From assembly GCA_003598055.1 (NCBI GenBank), contig QZKI01000071.1:1-63620 (forward strand): a stretch of DNA of 63,620 nucleotides, written 5' to 3'. Each line of letters begins with the position of its first letter. Within the stretch, counting starts at the first letter, position 1. This DNA comes from Candidatus Abyssobacteria bacterium SURF_17. Lineage in GTDB: Bacteria; Abyssobacteria; SURF-5. This document shows positions 52,894 to 61,898 of the stretch, piece by piece. A program made the position numbers and the translations under genes. Under the pieces are notes generated by a model that was not told where the DNA came from, made no database searches, and was given only the letters and a program-made list of their open reading frames with translations.

Positions 52894-54168
52894 TTACTGT
52901 CGTATTTGTCCATTTCCATAAACGATGTACTTGTACGTGGTCAGTTCCTCCAAACCCATCGGGCCGCGACAGTGCAGGCGGTTCGTGCTTATCCCTATCT
53001 CTGCCCCCAAGCCGAACTCAAAGCCGTCATTGAATCGCGTCGAGGCATTGACAAATACGGCGGACGAATCAACCTCTTCGATGAACTGCTGCGCGCGACG
53101 GTAATTCTCCGTCACAATCGCGTCGGAGTGGGCTGAGCCGTATCTTGCAATGTGCTCGATGGCCTCATCGATTGAATCCACTACCTTTACCGACAGGATG
53201 AGGTCGAGGTATTCGGTGCGCCAGTCCTCGTCGGTCGCAGCCTTTGCCTTTGGTAGAATCTTCCGCGTCTTATCGCAGCCGCGTATCTCGACGGAAGCAT
53301 CAGTATAACTCTTGCACATCCTCGGCAGAAACTCTTCGGCCACGCGCGAATGCACGAGCAGCGTCTCCATCGCGTTACACACGCCCGGCCTCTGTACTTT
53401 CGCATTCATGCAGATGGTCTCGGCCATATCCAGGTCCGCGAACTCGTCCACGTACGTGTGACAAATTCCTTCATAGTGCATGATAACCGGAATCATTGAG
53501 TTCTCGACCACCAGCTTGATCAGCGGCTTGCCGCCTCGCGGAATAATGAGGTCAATATACTCGTCTAGCTTCAGCATTATGTTAACCGCTGCGCGGTCGG
53601 TCATCCGGAGAAGCTGTACGCAATCTTCAGGCAGACCGGCTTGACCCAGCGATAAGGCCACTACTTCAGCGACCGCTGAGTTTGATTCAATAGCCTCGGA
53701 GCCGCCCCGAAGGATTATTGCATTGCCGCTCTTCACACACAAGCCGGCGGCGTCGACGGTCACATTCGGACGCGATTCGTAAATGAATCCGATTACCCCA
53801 ATCGGAACCCTCACTTTTCCGATGCGGAGCCCGTTTGGACGCCTCCACATCCTCGTGACTTCTCCAACCGGGTCAGGGAGCCTCGTGATTTCATCGAGCC
53901 CCGCCGCCATTGCTTCGATGCGCTTCTTGGTTAAGGTCAGCCGGTCTATAAGCGCGCTCGTCAGGCCCGCCTGTTTCGCCCGCTCGACGTCTTTTCGATT
54001 GCTCTGCAAAAGAGGGCTTGTTCGTCCCCGCAGATTCGCCGCTATCACTCTGAGGCCCTCGTCTTTCTGGGCGGAAGACGCCTTGGCGAGTTTTTGCGCC
54101 GCTGAACGGGCGCGCCTCGCGATTTCGACTATGGACTGTTCAAGCTGATTATCGGGTGTCACTGTCAC
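52894..54168 (-). CDS. proA: Gamma-glutamyl phosphate reductase
   Basis: A 424-residue NADPH-dependent reductase that turns gamma-glutamyl phosphate into glutamate semialdehyde for proline synthesis. PIGVIGFIYESRPNVTVDAA, IILRGGSEAIESN and the catalytic Cys264 in QRPGVCNAMETLL are diagnostic. The C-terminus EIGISTNRLHCRGPMGLEEL is the family signature. It follows proB by 77 bp on the minus strand. Length is normal. Confidence 0.97.
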   Translation of the reverse strand: MTVTPDNQLEQSIVEIARRARSAAQKLAKASSAQKDEGLRVIAANLRGRTSPLLQSNRKDVERAKQAGLTSALIDRLTLTKKRIEAMAAGLDEITRLPDPVGEVTRMWRRPNGLRIGKVRVPIGVIGFIYESRPNVTVDAAGLCVKSGNAIILRGGSEAIESNSAVAEVVALSLGQAGLPEDCVQLLRMTDRAAVNIMLKLDEYIDLIIPRGGKPLIKLVVENSMIPVIMHYEGICHTYVDEFADLDMAETICMNAKVQRPGVCNAMETLLVHSRVAEEFLPRMCKSYTDASVEIRGCDKTRKILPKAKAATDEDWRTEYLDLILSVKVVDSIDEAIEHIARYGSAHSDAIVTENYRRAQQFIEEVDSSAVFVNASTRFNDGFEFGLGAEIGISTNRLHCRGPMGLEELTTYKYIVYGNGQIRQ

Positions 54169-54245
54169 TCTCCGTGTCTTGAATCTTGGTTCCCGCCATT
54201 CGGGTTCCGCGAATGTGCGAATTCCCGATTCGACTCTGATGCCGG

Positions 54246-55370
54246 TTACAACAACACCAGGTTATTCCGGTGTACCACCTCATCATAATCCTTGTAGCCG
54301 AGCAGCTCGGCGATCTTCTTTGTGTGTGCTCCTCGGATCTTCATAACCTCCGAGGTCGAATAGTTCACGAGTCCCCGCGCAATCTCCGTGTTCTGCTCAT
54401 CCACGATGCTCACCGTGTCTCCCGGTTCGAACTTGCCGGTGACGGCAACTACGCCAGATGGCAGCAGGCTCTTGCCGTTCTCAATCAGCGCATGCTTTGC
54501 GCCTTGGTCAATCGTGATGCGACCGTGCGGAGCCGAGCCGAACGCGATCCACCGTTTCCGTCCGGTTATCGCCTCGCGGCGCGGATGAAAATATGTTCGC
54601 TTGCCTGCACCGGAGAAGATTTCCCGGAGCGCATGAAGCCGCTCGCCGTTGGCGAGAATCATTGCGATGCCCGAGAGCGTTGCGATGCGGGCGGCCTCGA
54701 GTTTCGAGGCCATGCCGCCGACGGATGTCTCGCCGCTTGGGGCGCCGCACATTTTCTTCAAGTCGTCGGAAATATTCGTGACCTCTTCAATCAGCTTCGG
54801 GACGGCGGATTTCCGCGGGTCGCAATCAAAGAATCCGTCGATATTGGAGAGAATGATGAGCAGGTCGGCTTGCATCTTCGCGGCCACGACTGCCGCGAGC
54901 GTGTCGTTGTCGCCGAACTTTATCTCATTCACGGCTACCGTATCGTTCTCATTGATGATAGGCACGATATTCTTATACTGCAACAAAGTCGAAATCGTGT
55001 TCCTCGCGTTCAAATATCGCGTTCGGTCATCGAGGTCATCCTTGGTCAGCAGTATTTGCGCGACACGCAGTTCGTGCTCATTGAAAAGGTCTTTATAAAA
55101 ATGCATGAGTTTGCTCTGGCCGATTGCCGCTGCCGCCTGCTTCTGCGGCAGCAGCTTGGGGCGTGTCTTGAGCCCCAACACTGCCATCCCCGCACCTATC
55201 GCGCCCGAGGACACAAGGATGACCTTGACGCCGTTTTCCACCAAGTCGGCGATATCCCCTACTATCGGCTTCATCTTCTCCTTGTCGAGGAACTCCTTCG
55301 AGGATGATACCAGCGTCGTGCCGACTTTTACGACCACGATATTTATGTCATTCACGTTAATGTGATTCAT
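54246..55370 (-). CDS. proB: Glutamate 5-kinase with PUA domain
   Basis: A 374-residue kinase for the first step of proline synthesis. VVKVGTTLV binds phosphate, then VSSGAIGAGMAVLGL and IPIINENDTVAVNEIKFGDND mark the amino-acid-kinase fold (residues 1-265). A C-terminal PUA domain (about 280-360) has SLLPSGVVAVTGKFEPGD. In many bacteria proB and proA follow obgE directly; here about 4 kb separate them. Proline feedback control is usual for the family. Confidence 0.97.
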   Translation of the reverse strand: MNHINVNDINIVVVKVGTTLVSSSKEFLDKEKMKPIVGDIADLVENGVKVILVSSGAIGAGMAVLGLKTRPKLLPQKQAAAAIGQSKLMHFYKDLFNEHELRVAQILLTKDDLDDRTRYLNARNTISTLLQYKNIVPIINENDTVAVNEIKFGDNDTLAAVVAAKMQADLLIILSNIDGFFDCDPRKSAVPKLIEEVTNISDDLKKMCGAPSGETSVGGMASKLEAARIATLSGIAMILANGERLHALREIFSGAGKRTYFHPRREAITGRKRWIAFGSAPHGRITIDQGAKHALIENGKSLLPSGVVAVTGKFEPGDTVSIVDEQNTEIARGLVNYSTSEVMKIRGAHTKKIAELLGYKDYDEVVHRNNLVLL

Positions 55371-55530
55371 ACGTGATTTTCTCTTTACGTCCTTTGCGTC
55401 CTGGGCCCATGACCCTGTGCGCTGAAAAAATCTATTCCGAACAGCACTGTCATCTAGAATATTATATAGAGAACGCAGAATTAATCAAATCGCCTCAACA
55501 GTTCTTGCATGTCTGCCCAGGAAGCTCCGG

Positions 55531-56871
55531 TCATAATTTGGCGTCGGCGTATTTCAGCATCTCAGCCAATATCTCGCGGGCAAGTTCGGGGTCCTCCCGG
55601 TCAGGACAGTGCCGGCCTTCGGGTACGAAGAAGTATCTGCCGTTCTCTATCTTATAATCGGGCTCGAGACTAACCGAGAGCCATGGGTCCATGCCGCCGG
55701 TGACATAGATGAGCGGAACCGGGAGCGATTCGAGCTCTTGCCGCTGGGACCATTCCGGGCCTTCTGCGGAATGCGGATCCTCACCGAACAACGCACGGCA
55801 CTCTTCGCAGCAATCATCGCGCGTCCGGATGAATAAGCCGGCAGGGTCTTCCGACGCAAGGAAGCCGCCGATTTCGGCGCACATCTGGTAGCGCCACGCA
55901 TGCCAATTGTGGATGCCTTCCGTTACTTGCTTGCCGGTGACTCTTCTCGCCGCCGACGCCTGGGCGTATTTCCATGCCTCGCCGTCTCCAAACCTGATGT
56001 CCATCGGATGCAGAACTTTCAGAAACGCGCGCGTGGGCAAGAATGATAACATTTGGAAAGCCGGCTTCAAATTCTTCAGCCTCGGGAACTGCGTCACTCC
56101 CATGATTGTAGTATGCAGAAACTCGCGTTCCATCCAGTTCTCATCAAATAATTGTTCCGGTTTCAGGTTTTTCGAGTGCCGGACGAGACGCTTGTAACAA
56201 GCGTCTCCCAGGGTTTTCCGGATTTGGCGGTCATACCCGTAATCCAGGAAAGGCCAGTCCACAACTCCGCTGGAGGATAGTATCACCTTGACGTCCTCAG
56301 GATATCTCGCCGCAAACTCGATGACCAGCGCTCCTCCATAACTCCATCCCGCAGCCATCCATGGGCCCGAATACTCTTTCTTCAACTGGTGCACTACCTC
56401 GTGGGCATCTGCCAGAACCTGGTCGACCCGCACATACGCGGGAACCGATTGGTCTTCATCTTGCGTCAGACTCTGGCCGTATCCGCGGTGCTCGGCTTGA
56501 ACATAAATGACCTGAAACCCGCTGCCGTGAAGACGACGCATCCTAAGGAGATGTGCATCCGTCAGGTCCGTTTCATTGCCAAAATGAAAGAATACCGGCG
56601 CGTCCAAGGGCACACCATCAGGAATCAGGATATCAACCTGCTGGCTCACCTTCGGGCCGCTCGGGTCGGCATGCTCCACCGGTTGAGGAATCACTTTGTG
56701 AATGATTCTGTAGCTTTGCATACCATCTTGGCTGGTATCTTTCCCGCACGACAGGGTACACATGCACAAGAGAACGAAGAACACGAGGCATATGCTTCGA
56801 CGCCGTATGGTTGGTTTCGTCTCGAATTTTTCCTTATCTGTTTGGACTAGCACTATCGAAGTATACATCAT
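55531..56871 (-). CDS. S37-like serine peptidase/alpha-beta hydrolase, lipoprotein
   Basis: A 446-residue protein with an N-terminal hydrophobic segment ending in a lipobox (TLSCGKD), so it should be exported and lipid-anchored. The body is an alpha/beta hydrolase like S37/PS-10 tripeptidyl aminopeptidases: VQAEHRGYGQS, GWSYGGALVIEFAARYP (nucleophile serine), VTGGMDPWLS (Asp) and VPEGRHCPD (His). Peptide or ester hydrolysis in the envelope is likely. Two ATGs follow a GAGGG site; the first (56871) is used. Confidence 0.85.
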   Translation of the reverse strand: MMYTSIVLVQTDKEKFETKPTIRRRSICLVFFVLLCMCTLSCGKDTSQDGMQSYRIIHKVIPQPVEHADPSGPKVSQQVDILIPDGVPLDAPVFFHFGNETDLTDAHLLRMRRLHGSGFQVIYVQAEHRGYGQSLTQDEDQSVPAYVRVDQVLADAHEVVHQLKKEYSGPWMAAGWSYGGALVIEFAARYPEDVKVILSSSGVVDWPFLDYGYDRQIRKTLGDACYKRLVRHSKNLKPEQLFDENWMEREFLHTTIMGVTQFPRLKNLKPAFQMLSFLPTRAFLKVLHPMDIRFGDGEAWKYAQASAARRVTGKQVTEGIHNWHAWRYQMCAEIGGFLASEDPAGLFIRTRDDCCEECRALFGEDPHSAEGPEWSQRQELESLPVPLIYVTGGMDPWLSVSLEPDYKIENGRYFFVPEGRHCPDREDPELAREILAEMLKYADAKL

Positions 56872-56976
56872 CAGGCCCTCAACTAACAATTATCCGTAAG
56901 AAGAGGCACAAGACCCATGCCTAAAAACGAAGTTCGGCTGAAGCCTCCCGCCTCGCGTATTAGCAAATTTGTTTCT

Positions 56977-57004
56977 TTGAAATTCTATCCCCATATGGTA
57001 AAAT
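56977..57004 (+). promoter_or_regulatory. Candidate promoter of the nuclease-protease pair
   Basis: TTGAAA (56977-56982), 16 bp, TAAAAT (56999-57004). It precedes the nuclease ATG by about 65 bp. Confidence 0.5.
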
Positions 57005-57069
57005 ATAGCTATCTTGTTGTCGATGGGGACAGCAATGCGTGAACTGCACACTGTCAGGAGGGGATAGTC

Positions 57070-58002
57070 ATGGATGCGTCGGGAAAAATGCGGGTACGTG
57101 CCGGTTGCATGGCAGTTGTGATTGCGCTCATGTTCTTCGGTTGCAGCACTGCTACAAAAAGAACGTCGAGAACGTCGATAGCACCATTCTCGGCCTATGA
57201 CCGACAGGAATCCACAACCCTCGAAAAACAACAATGGGCGGAGAGGAACTGTCCATTCGGGATGCCCGACACTGACCCGTCATGGCCGCACGGGCCGACG
57301 GCGCATGTGTACCATGAGGGATACGTGTTGCAGTCGAGTCTCGTAAACAAGATTCCGCTCTGGGTTAGCGAACGGGTTACCCTGGAACAGCTAAGCGGAA
57401 ATGCCGAGCGCAAGAACAACTTCAAGCTTGACCCTGAGCTCAAGGGACTCCCTCACGCGACCGATGGCGACTATACAGGGTCAGGATATGACCGCGGGCA
57501 TCAAGCGCCGGCGGGTAACCAGAAGCACAGTCAGCGCCTCAACGATGAGACATTTTACTTTTCAAACATGGCTCCGCAAGCTCCCAAATTCAACCGGCAA
57601 GTCTGGGAATCTCTCGAGAGCTTGACCCGCGATTGGGTCAAGCAAGAAAAACTGCAAGATTGCTACATCATTACGGGAGGTTTCTTATATGAACCGGAGG
57701 AGGATGATCCCGATACCGCAGACGGCCTGATTGATTACTTCACCATCGGTACTGGACAAGTAACGGTCCCGAGTCATTTCTACAAAATCGTCGTTGGCAA
57801 AGACACACAGGGCGAATGGAAGGCGGTTGGCTTTGTGATGGAAAACCGGCAATACGACTGGCCTTATGTATGGCAAGAGTACGTGAAATCTGTCGATTGG
57901 ATCGAAGAACGCACGGGATTAGACTTCATGCCGGACCTCGACCCCTTGGACGAACAGCGGCTCGAGAAAAACGCTGCCCAGCTTGGTAGTCTGCCGGAGT
58001 AG
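57070..58002 (+). CDS. DNA/RNA non-specific endonuclease (NUC1 family), lipoprotein
   Basis: A 310-residue NUC1-type nuclease. The catalytic motif DRGH lies at residues 141-144 (GSGYDRGHQAPAGN); SNMAPQAPKFNRQVWESLE supplies the metal-binding asparagine and conserved tryptophan. The N-terminus is a lipoprotein signal (LMFFGCS, cysteine 25). It should degrade nucleic acids outside the inner membrane. AGGAGGGG lies before the ATG. The stop is 6 bp from the protease gene. Confidence 0.9.
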   Translation: MDASGKMRVRAGCMAVVIALMFFGCSTATKRTSRTSIAPFSAYDRQESTTLEKQQWAERNCPFGMPDTDPSWPHGPTAHVYHEGYVLQSSLVNKIPLWVSERVTLEQLSGNAERKNNFKLDPELKGLPHATDGDYTGSGYDRGHQAPAGNQKHSQRLNDETFYFSNMAPQAPKFNRQVWESLESLTRDWVKQEKLQDCYIITGGFLYEPEEDDPDTADGLIDYFTIGTGQVTVPSHFYKIVVGKDTQGEWKAVGFVMENRQYDWPYVWQEYVKSVDWIEERTGLDFMPDLDPLDEQRLEKNAAQLGSLPE

Positions 58003-58008
58003 GCTGAC

Positions 58009-58647
58009 GTGTCGACGGCCTTCTTCAACTACAAATTGGAATATCGTCCGTTGCGATGCGGCATCGCCATCTCGAATCCCAACGTGAATAGTCTCGGGTG
58101 CATCGGGCTCATTGCCACCAAAGACGGTCAGGACCGATGGATTGTGAGCTGCTACCATGTTCTTTGCAGGCCGGATGGCGGCCAATTCAGTGATGGCGAA
58201 CCTATATACCAGCCATGTGACTCGGGTGCAGGCTCCGAAGTTGCTCGCCTCTGCACAAGCAAAGTGGACCGAACGCTGGATTGTGCGGCCGCGCTCATTG
58301 CGCCCGGTATAGAGTCGGTCGCTGAAATACTGGGGCTGGGTCGGCTTGGCGCCGCACAGGCGCCCTCCCTCGGCATGCGCGTCCTAAAATCCGGCTGCGC
58401 GACCGGAATTACCGAGGGTTTTATTTCAGATATTAGCGGCAATAAAGTGACTATCGAGGCGCCAGGCAACTTTCCGAAAAAGTATAAACTGACCGAGCCC
58501 GGCGACTCGGGTTCGGTTTGGATCGAGCGCTCCACCAATTCGCCCGTGGCGCTGCACATAAGAGGCAACGATACAGGGAAGGAGTTTGCGCGCGCGGTCA
58601 ATATCCTAACTGTTCTCCATGCCCTGGGACTGACAACATGCACGTAA
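58009..58647 (+). CDS. Trypsin-fold serine protease-like protein
   Basis: The 212-residue product has the chymotrypsin triad pattern: His50 in VSCYHVLC, Asp91 in RTLDCAAALI and Ser167 in EPGDSGSVW. It starts with GTG, 6 bp after the nuclease stop, and no signal peptide is evident, unlike the nuclease. The pairing suggests a shared role; whether the protease processes the nuclease or a common target is not known. Similar trypsin-like proteins accompany nucleases in some conflict systems. Confidence 0.75.
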   Translation: MSTAFFNYKLEYRPLRCGIAISNPNVNSLGCIGLIATKDGQDRWIVSCYHVLCRPDGGQFSDGEPIYQPCDSGAGSEVARLCTSKVDRTLDCAAALIAPGIESVAEILGLGRLGAAQAPSLGMRVLKSGCATGITEGFISDISGNKVTIEAPGNFPKKYKLTEPGDSGSVWIERSTNSPVALHIRGNDTGKEFARAVNILTVLHALGLTTCT

Positions 58648-58690
58648 ATTGGGCGAAACCTGGACAGCGACGCAATGTTCGGAGCACGTG

Positions 58691-59356
58691 TCAAGGCCTA
58701 TCCGCAAACGACAGCGGGTTTGTTACACTGTTTACCACGCCAAATAGTACGCTGGCGACGAAGCCAGCGGGGATAAGCCACGCGAAAATAAATCCCTCTT
58801 CTTCAATACTCGTAATGCTCAGTTTCACGAACACTGCTGGAAAGCAGTACAAGAGGAACGCCGCATAAAGGAACAACACTCCCAGCAGACACCCAAGGGC
58901 ACGAAACAGTAATCGGCTGTGTGGGAAAACGCGCTGAGCCAGCAGTTCGACTCTCTCCTGAAAATACATCGCTATGCCGAAAGTAAGTCCCTGACCAAAA
59001 CATATTACGAGATAAGCATGAGATAGAGGTGTCATGTGAGAGATTCTGGTTGAGCTATATACCAGGACCAGCCCCGGAGTAAACCAGATGACTAGGCCCA
59101 GTATACAGTATCCAAAGATCAACCATTTTCTTGACGTGCCCTTGAAGCGAGCTTTATTGAATCCCCGAAGCACAACGGCGAAGAGGAAAACGAGGAACAA
59201 GGCAAGCAAGAAGGACGGTTTCTTCAGGATTGCCACTAATGACCGAATGAAGGGCTTGTGGGCAGACTCAATGACCAACACGGCCAGCCAGCCCACGAGA
59301 AATGTTACCCCTCCACATCCGAGCAATACGGTGATTCTCTTCCCTTGTCCCGTCAA
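58691..59356 (-). CDS. Polytopic membrane protein of unknown function
   Basis: A 221-residue protein with about six hydrophobic helices (for example LLGCGGVTFLVGWLAVLVI, LALFLVFLFAVVL and LLGVLFLYAAFLLYCF). No enzymatic motif or known family is recognised. It lies on the minus strand facing the protease gene. It separates the nuclease-protease pair from obgE. Confidence 0.7.
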   Translation of the reverse strand: MTGQGKRITVLLGCGGVTFLVGWLAVLVIESAHKPFIRSLVAILKKPSFLLALFLVFLFAVVLRGFNKARFKGTSRKWLIFGYCILGLVIWFTPGLVLVYSSTRISHMTPLSHAYLVICFGQGLTFGIAMYFQERVELLAQRVFPHSRLLFRALGCLLGVLFLYAAFLLYCFPAVFVKLSITSIEEEGFIFAWLIPAGFVASVLFGVVNSVTNPLSFADRP

Positions 59357-59386
59357 TTAGCGGCTCCGTGATTCAACCAGATATTC

Positions 59387-60658
59387 TCAGGCTTCGAGAG
59401 TATATTCAAACTCCTGCCCCTTAATGCGCAAAGTGACTTTGCCATCCGCGCCTTCACGCCTGAGCGCGGCGTCTATGCCAAGATGGCTCAGCTTGTGTCT
59501 CAGGTGTGCCACGGCTTCCTCATTCGCAAAGTCTGTCATCGAAGCCCATTTCTCGGGCTTGTCACCCGAAAGCTCAAACGCGCCTGCTCTCTTTCGCAGC
59601 CCGAATTCAGGCCGGAACGTGTAGCGTTTCGTGATGTCAAGCGGCGAGGCCGGTTCGGGAACGGCCTCCCTTTCTTTTCCCAGTACCTTATCCATCAATC
59701 TGATGAGTCTCTTCAGTCCTTTTCCTTCAAGTGCAGACACCGCAACAATCGGTGCTTTTCGTTTCGCGAGTGTGCGCCGTGCTTTGGGCCAATTTTTCTC
59801 TGCTTTGGGAAGGTCCATCTTGTTTGCCACAATTATCTGCGGCTTGCTCACGAGAGCAGGATCATGGAGCTCCAGCTCATTGCGGAGCGTCTCATAGTCT
59901 TTCACCGGATTCGGCAAGCTTGCGTCCAGCAGAAACACAAGCACTTTCGTGCGTTCTATATGTCGCAAGAAATCATGGCCGAGTCCGACGCCTTCATGCG
60001 CGCCCGCGATGAGTCCGGGAATATCAGCCACAACAAAGCGCGTATAATCCTCCGCGTCCACGACGCCAAGGTTAGGTGACAGCGTCGTGAACGGATAATC
60101 GGCTATACGCGGGTGGGCTTCGGTGATTCTCGAGAGGAGTGTGGACTTGCCCGAGTTCGGCAGGCCGATAATCGCAATATCGGCGATGATTTTCAGCTCG
60201 AGCCGAAGCTTTCTTCGCCCGCCCGGCTCCCCTAGTTCTGCAAAGCGCGGAAGGCGGTTGTGGAAGTTTGCAAGACTTGCGTTTCCGCGACCACCCTGTC
60301 CGCCGCGCGCGGCTACAAATGTTTCACCCCCCGCCACAAGGTCGGCCAGTGGCTCGGCGGTATCATCGTCGAGAATGACCGTGCCCGGCGGCACGAGGAC
60401 GATCGTGTTTTGCCCGCTCTTGCCGTGCTGGTTCTTCCCCTTGCCGTGCGAGCCTCTCTCGGCTCGCTGCACCGGATGGTACTTGAGGTCGAGAAGGGTG
60501 GAAATAGATGGGTCAACCGTGAGGATTACGCTTCCGCCGGCTCCGCCGTTGCCGCCGTCAGGGCCTCCGCGCGGCACATACTTCTCACGCCGGAAGCTGA
60601 CACACCCGTTGCCGCCGTCACCACCCTGCACAATGATTTTTACGTGGTCAATGAACAT
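59387..60658 (-). CDS. obgE: Obg/CgtA GTPase
   Basis: A 423-residue ribosome-assembly GTPase. The N-terminal glycine-rich Obg fold (GGDGGNGCVSFRREKYVPRG) is complete. The G domain has GLPNSGKSTLL and DIPGLIAGAHEGVGLG (DxxG), NKMD for specificity. The C-terminal OCT domain (about residues 345-423) is present. It follows rplU and rpmA in the usual bacterial order, so it is part of one operon. Confidence 0.97.
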   Translation of the reverse strand: MFIDHVKIIVQGGDGGNGCVSFRREKYVPRGGPDGGNGGAGGSVILTVDPSISTLLDLKYHPVQRAERGSHGKGKNQHGKSGQNTIVLVPPGTVILDDDTAEPLADLVAGGETFVAARGGQGGRGNASLANFHNRLPRFAELGEPGGRRKLRLELKIIADIAIIGLPNSGKSTLLSRITEAHPRIADYPFTTLSPNLGVVDAEDYTRFVVADIPGLIAGAHEGVGLGHDFLRHIERTKVLVFLLDASLPNPVKDYETLRNELELHDPALVSKPQIIVANKMDLPKAEKNWPKARRTLAKRKAPIVAVSALEGKGLKRLIRLMDKVLGKEREAVPEPASPLDITKRYTFRPEFGLRKRAGAFELSGDKPEKWASMTDFANEEAVAHLRHKLSHLGIDAALRREGADGKVTLRIKGQEFEYTLEA

Positions 60659-60736
60659 AGGCGAGGCGCTTTGTGTGTCCGCGCTCGGCCCATAAATGAC
60701 TGGGATGCTCCGGTGGAAGCCTGGGCGAAGTGGTTT

Positions 60737-60994
60737 TTATCCCACGGGCGAGATGCAAATCTTCTGCTTATTTCTTCCGGCCCGCGCGAAGTTCACAACG
60801 CCGTCTATGCGCGCGTAAAGTGTGTGATCGCGACCTACTCCCACATTCTGACCCGGAAGGAAAACGGTGCCCCGTTGACGCACCAGGATGCTGCCGGCCT
60901 TGACCGTCTGGCCCCCGAATCTCTTCACTCCCAAGCGTTGCGAATTGCTGTCGCGACCGTTGCGCGAGCTGCCGCCTGCTTTCTTATGTGCCAA
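60737..60994 (-). CDS. rpmA: Ribosomal protein bL27
   Basis: The 85-residue large-subunit protein starts with [20 protein letters not shown], the classical bL27 N-terminus, and ends in the normal charged tail. It lies between rplU and obgE. No cleavable N-terminal extension is present, so the protein is the standard short form. Confidence 0.98.
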   Translation of the reverse strand: MAHKKAGGSSRNGRDSNSQRLGVKRFGGQTVKAGSILVRQRGTVFLPGQNVGVGRDHTLYARIDGVVNFARAGRNKQKICISPVG

Positions 60995-61017
60995 CTAATT
61001 CACCCCCTGAATCAGGA

Positions 61018-61329
61018 TCATGCATGTATTTTCGTAATCTGAAGCTTCGTCTGCCGCTGCCGATGGCCCTGTTTTCGCTTGTATCCCTTGCGGCGCTTGA
61101 ATTTCATGACGATTATCTTCTTGTTCTTCTCGAGCGCAAGCACCGTCCCTTCGACCTTGACTGCTTCGAGCTGCTTTGGGTCCACGACAGCAGTCCCATC
61201 TTTTTCGAGCAGTTTCACATCATCAAACGTCACCGTCTCGCCGACTTCGGCCTTGAGCTTTTCCACCTTGATGGTATCGCCCTCGGCGACCTTGTACTGC
61301 TTGCCGCCGGTCTTAATTATCGCATACAT
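61018..61329 (-). CDS. rplU: Ribosomal protein bL21
   Basis: The 103-residue product begins MYAIIKTGGKQYKVAEGD and ends KRRKGYKRKQGHRQRQTKLQ, both hallmarks of bL21. It is the first gene of rplU-rpmA-obgE. Upstream on the same strand lie tRNA-Glu and tRNA-Gln, possibly cotranscribed from the promoter near 61.7 kb. Confidence 0.97.
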   Translation of the reverse strand: MYAIIKTGGKQYKVAEGDTIKVEKLKAEVGETVTFDDVKLLEKDGTAVVDPKQLEAVKVEGTVLALEKNKKIIVMKFKRRKGYKRKQGHRQRQTKLQITKIHA

Positions 61330-61379
61330 GCCTCACGGCTCCTTTCACTCATATTTTACAATAATCCCGAAAAAATTGG

Positions 61380-61452
61380 TAGCCCCTGGGGGAATCGAAC
61401 CCCCGTTTGATGGCTGAGAACCACCCGTCCTAGGCCACTAGACGAAGGGGCC
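61380..61452 (-). tRNA. tRNA-Glu (anticodon CTC)
   Basis: Minus strand: GGCCCCT acceptor pairs with AGGGGCT (one wobble), D arm GTCTAGTGGCCTAGGAC, anticodon loop TTCTCAG (CTC), T arm GGGGGTTCGATTCCCCC. Length 73 nt; no CCA. A second tRNA-Glu (TTC) is encoded at 61981. Confidence 0.95.
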
Positions 61453-61477
61453 ACATCCACAATAAGCTTATTCACCT

Positions 61478-61555
61478 GGGGACAGAGCCCATATTTTCTG
61501 CGTGTGATCAAGCGAATGCACGAACGGGCATCGTAGAAAATATGGGCTCTGTCCC
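61478..61555. repeat. Inverted repeat between two tRNA genes, copy i
   Basis: GGGACAGAGCCCATATTTTCT and its complement AGAAAATATGGGCTCTGTCCC (quoted in part: GGGACAGAGCCCATATTTTC) form 21-bp arms around a 30-nt centre. It belongs to the GGGACAGAG family. The tRNA-Glu and tRNA-Gln genes flank it. Confidence 0.8.
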
Positions 61556-61569
61556 GCAACGTCTTTTGG

Positions 61570-61642
61570 CTGGGGAGGTAGGACTCGAACCTACAGCTTC
61601 CTGATCCAGAGTCAGGCGTCTTACCAGTTCGACGACTCCCCA
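61570..61642 (-). tRNA. tRNA-Gln (anticodon CTG)
   Basis: Minus strand: TGGGGAG acceptor pairs with CTCCCCA, anticodon stem CCTGA/TCAGG, loop CTCTGGA (CTG), T arm GTAGGTTCGAGTCCTAC. 73 nt with discriminator G; CCA not encoded. Confidence 0.95.
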
Positions 61643-61683
61643 GTACGTATGAAGCTGCCGGGTACTGCCTCACCCGCCGCCCA

Positions 61684-61712
61684 AATATACCAGAAAACGG
61701 CCCGATTGTCAA
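61684..61712 (-). promoter_or_regulatory. Promoter of the tRNA-Gln/tRNA-Glu/rplU direction
   Basis: Read on the minus strand: TTGACA (61712-61707), 17 bp, TATATT (61689-61684). It lies about 40 bp from the tRNA-Gln 5' end. Confidence 0.75.
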
Positions 61713-61785
61713 ACCTTTCTGTACCTTTGTGTTGCAGCCGCGGCGCCTGCAAATGCGCGTGTCTTTATGAAATGCCTTGCAGCGT

Positions 61786-61813
61786 TTGACAATCCGTGAG
61801 AAAAGTGTATAAT
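61786..61813 (+). promoter_or_regulatory. Promoter of tRNA-Lys/tRNA-Glu(TTC)
   Basis: TTGACA (61786-61791), 16 bp, TATAAT (61808-61813). It points to the plus-strand tRNA pair and lies back to back with the minus-strand promoter. Confidence 0.8.
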
Positions 61814-61898
61814 TATCGGCAGGTGAGAAGGAGCCTTATGGTTTCCTTAAGGCTCATATTTTTTTGGGCACCCGCCTGAGAAGAGATTCCGGGCTGAT

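Noticed and set aside
54270-55307. A 345-codon plus-strand frame antisense to proB
   Set aside because: proB is clear on the other strand; the antisense product resembles nothing and its start lacks a ribosome binding site.
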